DNA from: Altererythrobacter sp. | Lineage (GTDB): Bacteria; Pseudomonadota; Alphaproteobacteria; Sphingomonadales; Sphingomonadaceae | Direction of reading: 5' to 3' | Assembly: GCA_024636575.1 (NCBI GenBank) | Contig: JAGXGU010000082.1 | Location: 1-12,616 of the forward strand | Length of the DNA: 12,616 nucleotides | Shown here: positions 6,566 to 12,616 of the stretch, in pieces | How positions within the stretch are numbered: the stretch's first letter is position 1 | Layout of the letters: each line of letters opens with the position of its first letter | Position numbers and translations under genes: made by a program | The notes under the pieces: model-generated | The model's database searches: none | The model's input: only the letters and a program-made list of their open reading frames with translations | Told to the model about the DNA's origin: nothing

Positions 6566-8509
6566 TCAGCCGTTCGCGTGGTAATAATCATAGATTGTCC
6601 GCGCCACTGCATCACTGACCCCGGGCGCGCGTTGCAGATCCTCCAGCGATGCCGCACGGACTTTTCCTGCTGTTCCGAAATGCAGCAGTAGCGCCCGTTT
6701 GCGCGCCGGGCCAATGCCGGAGATTTCGTCCAGCGGCGATGCGGTAATTGCGCGGCTACGCTTGGCACGATGCGCACCGATGGCATAACGGTGAACCTCG
6801 TCGCGCCACAATTGAAGCTGGAACAGAACCGGCGAGTTGGTCGCCAAGGTTTTCTCCCTGCCATCGGGGAAATGGAACACTTCGCGCCCCTCCCGCCCAT
6901 GGTCCGGCCCCTTGGCAATGGCAATCAGCGGGACATCCTCGATCCCCAGTTCTTCCAGCGTATCGCGCACCGCGCTCATATGGCCCTTGCCGCCATCGAT
7001 CAGCACCAGATCGGGCCACATGCCCGCGTCACGGTCCGGATCTTCCTCCAGCACCCGGCTGAAACGGCGGTGCATTACCTCGCGCATCATGCCGAAATCG
7101 TCATTCCCCTGCGCGGATTTGATGTTGAATTTGCGATATTGGTTCCTGAGGAAACCCTCCGGCCCGGCCACCACCATCCCGCCCACCGGCTTCGAACCCT
7201 GAATATGGCTGTTGTCGTAAATCTCCACCCGCTGCGGCACATCCGGCAGTTCAAGGAATTCCGCCAGTTCGCGCAGGGTTTTCGCCTTGGTCCCGCTTTC
7301 CGCCAGCCGCCGTTCCAGTGCTTCCACCGCATTACGCTGCGCCTGTTCCATCAGCCGCCTGCGGTCGCCTCGCTGCGGAATCGAGATTTCCACCCTATGT
7401 TCGGCAATGGCGGCGAAGGCTTCTTCCATCACCGCCTGGTCGGGCAGTTCCCGGTCCACCAAGATGGTCCGCGGCGGCGGGACTTCCTCGTAGAATTGCG
7501 CCAGCACATTGGCCAGGACATGCGCTTCGTCCACTTCCTTCGTATGCGCCGGAAAGAACGCGCGGTGGCCCCAGTTCTGTCCGCCGCGCACGAAGAATGC
7601 CTGGATGCCCACCTGCCCGCCCTTCTCCGCCAGCGCGAAAATATCGGCGTCACCCACCCCGCTGGCATTGATCGCCTGGCTGCCTTGGATGAAGGTCGCG
7701 GCGCGCAGCCGGTCGCGCAGAACGGCAGCGGTTTCGAAATCCAGCTTCTCCGCCGCTTCAGCCATTTGGCCTTCGATCTTTGATTGCACGGCAGAGCTTT
7801 TCCCGCCGAGAAAATCCTTCGCTTCCTGCACCAGTCCATCATACGCTGCTGCGTCAATCCGGCCGACGCAGGGCGCCGAACAACGCTTGATCTGGTATAG
7901 CAGACAGGGCCGATCGCGGCGGCTGAAAAAGCTGTCGGTACAGGATCTTAGAAGGAACAGTTTCTGCAGCGCGTTAATAGTCGTGTTCACGCTGCCCGCG
8001 CTGGCGAAGGGCCCGTAATAATTGCCCTTGGCCCGCCGCGCGCCGCGATGTTTCATGATCCGGGGAAAATCATGATCCATCCTGAGCAGGATGAAGGGAA
8101 AGCTTTTGTCATCGCGCAACAGCACATTGTATGGCGGGCGGAACCGCTTGATGAACTGCGCTTCCAGCAGCAGCGCCTCCGCCTCGCTATTGGTGGTGAC
8201 AATCTCCATAAGCCGTGTCTGGCTGACCATGCGTTGCAGCCGGCCGGTCAGATTGGCGACAGCCATGTAATTGGCGACCCGGTTCTTCAGCGCCCGCGCC
8301 TTGCCGACATACAGCACATCGCCCCGCGCATCGAGCATGCGGTACACGCCCGGCTTGGGCTTCAGCGTCTGCACCGTTTCACGAATGGCCGCCACACCGG
8401 CGTCTAGATCCGGCTGCCCGCTGCCGCGCACGGTATAAGTCGCGCGATCCTCGTTGAAACGATCTGCGCCATCTGGATTTGACGGTGTACCTGCGGGAGT
8501 GCGAGCCAT
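6566..8509 (-). CDS. uvrC: UvrABC excinuclease subunit C
   Basis: UvrC makes the 3' and 5' incisions beside UvrB-bound DNA damage in nucleotide excision repair. With the ATG at 8507-8509 the protein has 647 residues (about 610 in E. coli). Domains in order: GIY-YIG nuclease with P-G-V-Y (53-56) and Y-V-G-K (67-70); the Cys cluster around R-P-C-L-L-Y-Q-I-K-R-C-S-A-P-C; a UVR helix pair that binds UvrB (D-F-E-T-A-A-V-L-R-D-R); the RNase-H-like nuclease with Y-D432-N-S-H-I-Q-G and L-I-D505-G-G-K-G; and C-terminal tandem helix-hairpin-helix (I-S-G-I-G-P-A-R). The frame is open to another ATG at 8585-8587, adding 26 residues; I prefer 8509 because the shorter N-terminus resembles relatives as I recall them and leaves room for divergent promoters. 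Neither start has a clear ribosome site. It is divergent from the WS/DGAT gene. Confidence 0.95.
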   Translation of the reverse strand: MARTPAGTPSNPDGADRFNEDRATYTVRGSGQPDLDAGVAAIRETVQTLKPKPGVYRMLDARGDVLYVGKARALKNRVANYMAVANLTGRLQRMVSQTRLMEIVTTNSEAEALLLEAQFIKRFRPPYNVLLRDDKSFPFILLRMDHDFPRIMKHRGARRAKGNYYGPFASAGSVNTTINALQKLFLLRSCTDSFFSRRDRPCLLYQIKRCSAPCVGRIDAAAYDGLVQEAKDFLGGKSSAVQSKIEGQMAEAAEKLDFETAAVLRDRLRAATFIQGSQAINASGVGDADIFALAEKGGQVGIQAFFVRGGQNWGHRAFFPAHTKEVDEAHVLANVLAQFYEEVPPPRTILVDRELPDQAVMEEAFAAIAEHRVEISIPQRGDRRRLMEQAQRNAVEALERRLAESGTKAKTLRELAEFLELPDVPQRVEIYDNSHIQGSKPVGGMVVAGPEGFLRNQYRKFNIKSAQGNDDFGMMREVMHRRFSRVLEEDPDRDAGMWPDLVLIDGGKGHMSAVRDTLEELGIEDVPLIAIAKGPDHGREGREVFHFPDGREKTLATNSPVLFQLQLWRDEVHRYAIGAHRAKRSRAITASPLDEISGIGPARKRALLLHFGTAGKVRAASLEDLQRAPGVSDAVARTIYDYYHANG

Positions 8510-8599
8510 GGATGGGGAGATAGGCGCTGCAGTGGGCCCTTGGAAGGCCCGAGTTGACGCCAATCCCCACTGTGTTACCTCGTCCATGACGATCCCGGA

Positions 8600-8605
8600 T
8601 ATAAT
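8600..8605 (+). promoter_or_regulatory. Consensus -10 element in the uvrC/WS-DGAT divergent region
   Basis: A perfect TATAAT sits 24 bases before the ATG of the WS/DGAT gene, suggesting transcription from about 8611. No convincing -35 is placed at 16 to 18 bases: TTACCT at 8575-8580 is 19 bases away and weak, and TTGACG at 8554-8559 is 40 bases away. The promoter may need an activator. The element sits in the 120-base gap left by the shorter uvrC start. Confidence 0.35.
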
Positions 8606-8616
8606 CGGGGCGCTGC

Positions 8617-8623
8617 AGGAGAG
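8617..8623 (+). promoter_or_regulatory. Strong ribosome binding site fixing the WS/DGAT start
   Basis: AGGAGAG contains GGAG ending eight bases before the ATG at 8630, close to the ideal. It decides for 8630 over the in-frame ATG at 8648 (M-D-A-S-F) and the out-of-frame ATG at 8625. Confidence 0.65.
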
Positions 8624-8629
8624 TATGCT

Positions 8630-10267
8630 ATGCGGCAGCTACAGGGAATGGATGCATCCTTCGTTGCGCTGGAAACGCGCAATTCCCCGATGCATATTGG
8701 CAGCCTGCTGATCTACAATCCCAGGACTGCGCCCGGCGGGTTTGTCCGCTTCAAGGACGTGTTGAGCTTTTTCGAAAGCCGGATGCAATTGTCCCGGACA
8801 ATGCGCCAGCGCCTGGTCAAGGTGCCATTCGATCTCGATTACCCCTATTGGATCGAGGATCCCGATTTCGATCTCGAATATCACGTTCGCCATGTCGCCC
8901 TGCCGAAGCCCGGTGACTGGCGGCAATTGTGCATTCAGGCTGCACGGGTTTTCGCCCGCCCGTTGGATTTGACGCGGCCCCCATGGGAATTCACTCTGAT
9001 CGAAGGGCTGGACAATATCCCCGGCATCGATCCCGGCTGCTATGCGATGGTCACGAAAGTCCACCATTCGGCGATCGACGGCATGAGCGGGGTCGATCTG
9101 ATGGAAGCGTTGCATACGCTGACCGCCGATGCGCCCCCGCCTTCCCAGCCCGATACATGGAAACCGGAACGCATCCCCACCAACGCGGAATTGCTCGGCA
9201 AAAGCTATTTCAACGCGGTGACCAATCCGATGAAGCAGTTGGAAGTCGCGGCCAAGGCGGCGCCCGGTCTGGCCAAGGCGATCAAAGGCCTGGCAGCGAA
9301 GGAATTCAAGGTCAGCGGCGAAATGCTGGCCCCGCGCACCCGGTTCAACAAGGTAATTTCCACCGCCCGCGTGGTGGAAGGGCGCAGCGTTCCCCTGGCG
9401 GATATCAAGGCAATCCGCGCGCTTGACCCCGGGTGCAAGGTCAATGACGTGTTCCTGGCCATTATCGGCGGCGCGATGCGGAAATATCTGCTTGCCAAGG
9501 ACGATTTGCCGGACAAGACACTGACGGCAATGGCACCGATTTCCGTGCGTTCCGACACCGAAAGGGGCGACATGGGCAATCAGGTTGCCGCGATGATCGC
9601 CCCGCTGGGCACGCATCTGGCAGATCCGGCGCAGCGGCTGGCATATGTCCATTCGCAGACCACCAACAGCAAGGCGATGACCGACGCAATCGGTGCCCGC
9701 AACATGACCGAAATGAGCAAGGTCAGCCCCGCCCTGTTCATGGCATTGGGGGCTCAACTTTACACCAGACTTGGTCTGGCCAATCGCGTCGGGCCACCGT
9801 TTACTACGGTGGTCACCAACGTCCCCGGCCCGCCGGTGCCGATCTATTCCTGCGGGGCTCAGCTGGAAAGCATGATGGGGCTGCTGTGCCTGAACGACGG
9901 GCTTGGCCTTGGTCATGTGGTGCAAAGCTATTGCGAGGAGGCGACGATTGCCTTCACCGCCTGCCGCGAAATCATGCCCGATCCGGAATTCTATGCGCAA
10001 TGCATTCAGGACAGCTTTGAGGAGCTGCGTGATGCGGCGGCAGCTGCGCTTGCCGGGACAGGGGTTCAGGCGAAAGACACAGCCAGACCGGTAAAGTCGG
10101 CAACAAGGAAGCCAGCCAAGCGCAAACCGGCGGCGGCGACGGCTACCAAAAGAGCCAAGGCTCCAGCGAAAAAGGCGGCCGCGAAAAAGTCACCCGCGAA
10201 AAGGACTGGCTCCAATAAAACTCCGGCTGCCAGGAAAGCGCCGACAGCGAAGAAAGCAAAACCATGA
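8630..10267 (+). CDS. Wax ester synthase/diacylglycerol acyltransferase with Lys-rich tail
   Basis: WS/DGAT enzymes transfer acyl groups from acyl-CoA to fatty alcohols or diacylglycerol, making neutral storage lipids at the membrane or lipid-body surface. The 545-residue protein has the expected N-terminus (M-D-A-S-F-V-A-L-E-T, then P-M-H-I-G-S-L), P-P-W-E, the catalytic HHxxxDG motif H145-H-S-A-I-D-G151, the N272-D273 motif in N-D-V-F-L-A, and T-N-V-P-G-P near the end of the fold. Residues 479-545 are an added tail with 23 Lys/Arg, 20 Ala and 8 Pro among 67 residues and one acidic residue. PAK repeats occur at 495, 512 and 522, the second within P-A-K-K-A (512-516), giving a histone-H1-like or PhaM-like tail. 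The stop overlaps the next start by ATGA, so a lipid operon of two genes is likely. Substrate preference (wax or triacylglycerol) cannot be read. Confidence 0.93.
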   Translation: MRQLQGMDASFVALETRNSPMHIGSLLIYNPRTAPGGFVRFKDVLSFFESRMQLSRTMRQRLVKVPFDLDYPYWIEDPDFDLEYHVRHVALPKPGDWRQLCIQAARVFARPLDLTRPPWEFTLIEGLDNIPGIDPGCYAMVTKVHHSAIDGMSGVDLMEALHTLTADAPPPSQPDTWKPERIPTNAELLGKSYFNAVTNPMKQLEVAAKAAPGLAKAIKGLAAKEFKVSGEMLAPRTRFNKVISTARVVEGRSVPLADIKAIRALDPGCKVNDVFLAIIGGAMRKYLLAKDDLPDKTLTAMAPISVRSDTERGDMGNQVAAMIAPLGTHLADPAQRLAYVHSQTTNSKAMTDAIGARNMTEMSKVSPALFMALGAQLYTRLGLANRVGPPFTTVVTNVPGPPVPIYSCGAQLESMMGLLCLNDGLGLGHVVQSYCEEATIAFTACREIMPDPEFYAQCIQDSFEELRDAAAAALAGTGVQAKDTARPVKSATRKPAKRKPAAATATKRAKAPAKKAAAKKSPAKRTGSNKTPAARKAPTAKKAKP

Positions 10268-11064
10268 CGCAGACCCGTACTTCGGAACCCAACCTCGTCG
10301 CGCGCCCGCCAAGCCGCCTGTTGACACTGGCGGAACCTTCCCGCGCGCTTGTGGAGCTCGCGAGTTTCTATGCCCTGCGACCGGCGATGAGCCTGCTGCC
10401 CAAGGGCGACGGCCACGGTGTTCTGGTGTTGCCCGGTTTCATGGCCTCGGACAGTTCCACGCGCCCGATGCGGTCGCTCCTCTCCGGCCTTGGCTATGAT
10501 GTCCAGGGATGGAATCTGGGCCGCAATGTCCGGGTTGATAATGGCCGTGTGGATGCAATGAAATTGTGTCTGGAGGCGATGCATGAACGGACCGGCGGCA
10601 AAGTATCGATCGTTGGCTGGAGCCTGGGCGGCGTGTTCGCCCGTGAACTCGCCAAAATGATGCCGGACAAGGTCCGCTTGGTGATTTCTCTTGGCAGCCC
10701 GATTTCGGATGATCGCGGCCACACCAATGCGGCCCGATTGTTCGAATGGCTTAATGGCAAGGAGCCCGAACCTGTCCAGCAGGGCATGTTTACCGGCCTT
10801 GATGTTGCGCCGCCTGTGCCCACCACTTCGATCCTGACCAAGACGGATGGCGTGGTTGCCTGGCGCGGATCGGTCCAGGCGAAATCCGATCCTGCAGAGC
10901 AGACGGAGAACATCGAAGTTCTCGCCAGCCATCTGGGCCTGGGCGTCAACCCGTCCGTGATGCTGGCAATTGCCGACCGGCTATCGCAACCAGAGGGCGG
11001 CTGGCGCCCCTTCGAAGCCCGGGGGCTGGCCCGGGCAGTCTTTCCGCGCAGCCAGCTTCACTGA
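10264..11064 (+). CDS. Alpha/beta-hydrolase (esterase/lipase-like), coupled to WS/DGAT
   Basis: The 266-residue protein has an alpha/beta-hydrolase fold. V-L-V-L-P-G-F-M is the usual strand and oxyanion-hole region, and the nucleophile elbow is G118-W-S120-L-G-G. The likely acid is D195 in T-D-G-V-V and the likely base H223 in A-S-H-L-G-L, in the correct order for a Ser-Asp-His triad. No signal peptide or membrane helix is evident, so it is probably cytoplasmic. Its ATG overlaps the WS/DGAT stop (ATGA), and the two should be co-translated. An ester hydrolase acting on neutral lipids, partial glycerides or acyl intermediates is a reasonable inference from the neighbour, but the substrate is unproven. 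It ends 17 bases from the convergent stop of the outer-membrane gene. Confidence 0.8.
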   Translation: MTQTRTSEPNLVARPPSRLLTLAEPSRALVELASFYALRPAMSLLPKGDGHGVLVLPGFMASDSSTRPMRSLLSGLGYDVQGWNLGRNVRVDNGRVDAMKLCLEAMHERTGGKVSIVGWSLGGVFARELAKMMPDKVRLVISLGSPISDDRGHTNAARLFEWLNGKEPEPVQQGMFTGLDVAPPVPTTSILTKTDGVVAWRGSVQAKSDPAEQTENIEVLASHLGLGVNPSVMLAIADRLSQPEGGWRPFEARGLARAVFPRSQLH

Positions 11065-11081
11065 TCGGCCGGAGACCAGCG

Positions 11082-12616
11082 TCACAGCATCTTGCGCAAT
11101 TCGATGCCCAGGTACCGCCCGACGGGATCGACGAGTCCGGGCTGAAAGTTGATCGGAACATTTCCGCTTTCGTCAGTGACCCGGCGGATACCGTCAAACA
11201 CATTGTCGGCGCGCAGCGAAAGCCGCAAGCCTTTCAGCGGACCCTCTGTCTTCTTCAGCATCTCGCCCAGATCGGCGAAGATCCGCAAATCCAGCTTGGC
11301 CAAAGCGCCAAAATTCAGGTCGCTACTGCCGACCAGCCCGCTGCCGTCTATCCGCGCCGGGCCAAGATAGCTCCCGGAAACGCGCAGGCCCATGCCGCTG
11401 CGGAACATGCCGGCTTCCAGGCTTGTATTGTTGCTGGAAGTGCCGCCATCGCCGCCAATCAGATCGAGCACCGGCACGCCCGGCGCGATCAGGATTTCAT
11501 TCTGCAGATCCAGTGTATGGTTCAGGCTGATGAAGAAGCGCCCGCGGCCGTCATCGCCTGACATGCCCGGCCCGCCGCCACCCGGGCCGCGACCTCCTCT
11601 GCGGCCGGAAGGACCGCCTCCACGGCGCCCCTCGGCAGCGCCTTCTGGCCGCTCAGGCACCTTCGGTTTGCCGAAATTGCCCCGCATCGACAGGCCGAAA
11701 GCCAGCCGGTCCAGCAATGTCCTGCTATAGGTTACCGGGCGCCGGTCCACCGCAAGCAATGTGCCATCCGCATCGCGGAGGACACGGCCGGGAAATGCCG
11801 CTTCCACTTGCGATGTCAGCGTAGGGAAGGAACTCGATACATCGCTCGACCGGTTGCGGGTATAACTCGTCTGGAAATTGGTATTCTCGATGAAGGGCAC
11901 CTTCCAATTGGCCGAGAAATTCCAGTCGGACTGGGTTTCCGCGATCAGGAAGGGATTCCCGCCCGATGTGATCGTGGCAAGCACGGTTTCGCCCCGCACG
12001 AAATCAAAAGTCGAAACATTGAAAGTCACAACTTCCGGGCTACCCAACTGGCTGAGCGACGGCGGACTTTCGCGGTTCACATAGGTCGCGGTCAGATCGA
12101 GCTGGTCGAACGGAGCCCAGGTCATGCTGGCGCTCCAGTCATAAAGAGTTCCGAAATCAGACAATTTGTCGAACCCGCCCGACAGGTTCAGGCTGATATC
12201 ACCCAGGGCACCGAGAAAATCGTCCCGCGTGCTGGTGATCGGGATGGCCAGGTTTATTCCGCCATTCAGATTGCCCCGGCTAAGGTCGGTAGCGATGTCG
12301 GAGCGGCTGTCGCTGCCCGTGATATCATCCCAGTCAAAACCGAGATCGAAGGTGACGTTCAGCTCGCCTGCAGGCAAATCCAGCACCGCGCCCTGCAAAG
12401 TGGCCTTGCTGCTGGCGTTTTTCGTATCGGTTGTGCTGGTGGCGAAACCCGCATCGGCCAATGCAGGCAGCGGCCCGTCAATTGCCAGCGTGCCAGCCGC
12501 GGCACCCAGAACCAGTCCGGATGTATCGGCTCGCTGGTCGATCTCCGCGGTGCTGTTGGTCAGCCCAGCATCGGCGGTCGCCGTTAGCTGGAACCCACCA
12601 ATCGGACGGTTATAGC
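11082..12616 (-). CDS. Outer-membrane beta-barrel, probably a TonB-dependent receptor (C-terminal part)
   Basis: The frame is open to the right edge (510 codons visible), so the N-terminus, any signal peptide, TonB box and plug domain are outside the window. What is seen is many short alternating strands ending in polar turns, of beta-barrel type (for example D-W-S-A-S-M-T-W-A-P and W-N-F-S-A-N-W-K-V-P-F), and a C-terminus R-Y-L-G-I-E-L-R-K-M-L preceded by D-N-V-F-D-G and V-D-P-V-G-R, the pattern seen in sphingomonad TonB-dependent receptors. A loop encoded at roughly 11541-11640 is rich in Gly and Arg (R-R-G-G-G-P and similar repeats), followed by R-F-F-I-S-L-N-H-T-L-D-L. The probable role is uptake of an unknown ligand across the outer membrane. 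The family is not certain because the plug is missing; another barrel class is possible. Confidence 0.7.
   Translation of the reverse strand, partial: YNRPIGGFQLTATADAGLTNSTAEIDQRADTSGLVLGAAAGTLAIDGPLPALADAGFATSTTDTKNASSKATLQGAVLDLPAGELNVTFDLGFDWDDITGSDSRSDIATDLSRGNLNGGINLAIPITSTRDDFLGALGDISLNLSGGFDKLSDFGTLYDWSASMTWAPFDQLDLTATYVNRESPPSLSQLGSPEVVTFNVSTFDFVRGETVLATITSGGNPFLIAETQSDWNFSANWKVPFIENTNFQTSYTRNRSSDVSSSFPTLTSQVEAAFPGRVLRDADGTLLAVDRRPVTYSRTLLDRLAFGLSMRGNFGKPKVPERPEGAAEGRRGGGPSGRRGGRGPGGGGPGMSGDDGRGRFFISLNHTLDLQNEILIAPGVPVLDLIGGDGGTSSNNTSLEAGMFRSGMGLRVSGSYLGPARIDGSGLVGSSDLNFGALAKLDLRIFADLGEMLKKTEGPLKGLRLSLRADNVFDGIRRVTDESGNVPINFQPGLVDPVGRYLGIELRKML

Noticed and set aside
6770..7783. Open frame of 337 codons on the plus strand
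   Set aside because: It mirrors uvrC, whose motifs are intact on the other strand; no family features in its translation.
8639..10000. Long open frame (453 codons) on the minus strand
   Set aside because: It is antisense to the WS/DGAT gene, has His/Arg/Gln-rich composition without a recognisable domain, and is the usual by-product of GC-rich codon use.
11017..11043. Hairpin GCCCGGG / CCCGGGC followed by AGTCTTT
   Set aside because: It resembles a terminator but lies within the last codons of the alpha/beta-hydrolase gene; GC-rich coding sequence explains it as well.
11808..12587. Open frame of 259 codons on the plus strand
   Set aside because: It opposes the outer-membrane barrel gene, whose frame is continuous to the window edge; the translation resembles no family.

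Overview
The window looks like chromosomal DNA of an alphaproteobacterium, most likely a sphingomonad of the Erythrobacteraceae type. This is an inference from the high G+C, the order nusB-thiL-hppA, the K+-independent type of H+-pyrophosphatase, the character of the UvrC protein and the TonB-dependent-receptor-like barrel. No rRNA, tRNA, CRISPR, insertion sequence or phage gene was seen. Coding density is very high and no gene-free stretch exceeds about 175 bases.

Layout. (1) 1-1105, plus strand: the 3' end of nusB overlaps thiL (thiamine-monophosphate kinase) by ATGA. (2) 1241-3349: hppA, a membrane H+-pumping pyrophosphatase with its own probable promoter, closed by a strong 15-bp hairpin at 3393-3424. 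(3) 3523-6505: a likely three-gene plus-strand unit. It holds a CelD/BcsL-type (FemAB-like) GNAT acyltransferase with a TTG start, a factor-inhibiting-HIF-like cupin/JmjC Fe(II)/2-oxoglutarate oxygenase whose start abuts the acyltransferase stop, and tesB (acyl-CoA thioesterase II). (4) 6566-8509, minus strand: uvrC, convergent with tesB. (5) 8630-11064, plus strand, divergent from uvrC: a wax ester synthase/diacylglycerol acyltransferase (WS/DGAT) with a 67-residue Lys/Ala/Pro tail, overlapping by ATGA an alpha/beta hydrolase. (6) 11082-12616, minus strand: the C-terminal part of an outer-membrane beta-barrel, probably a TonB-dependent receptor, with a Gly/Arg-rich loop; its N-terminus lies outside the window.

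How the genes fit together. nusB-thiL and hppA are housekeeping functions (antitermination, thiamine diphosphate, pyrophosphate energy recovery). Regions 3 and 5 share an acyl-CoA and storage-lipid theme: a thioesterase, an O-acyltransferase that makes wax esters or triacylglycerol, and a hydrolase that could turn over its product. The acyltransferase plus FIH-like oxygenase pair has no function I can name and is one of two items most worth following. The other is the histone-H1/PhaM-like tail of the WS/DGAT, which suggests a link between lipid inclusions and the nucleoid.
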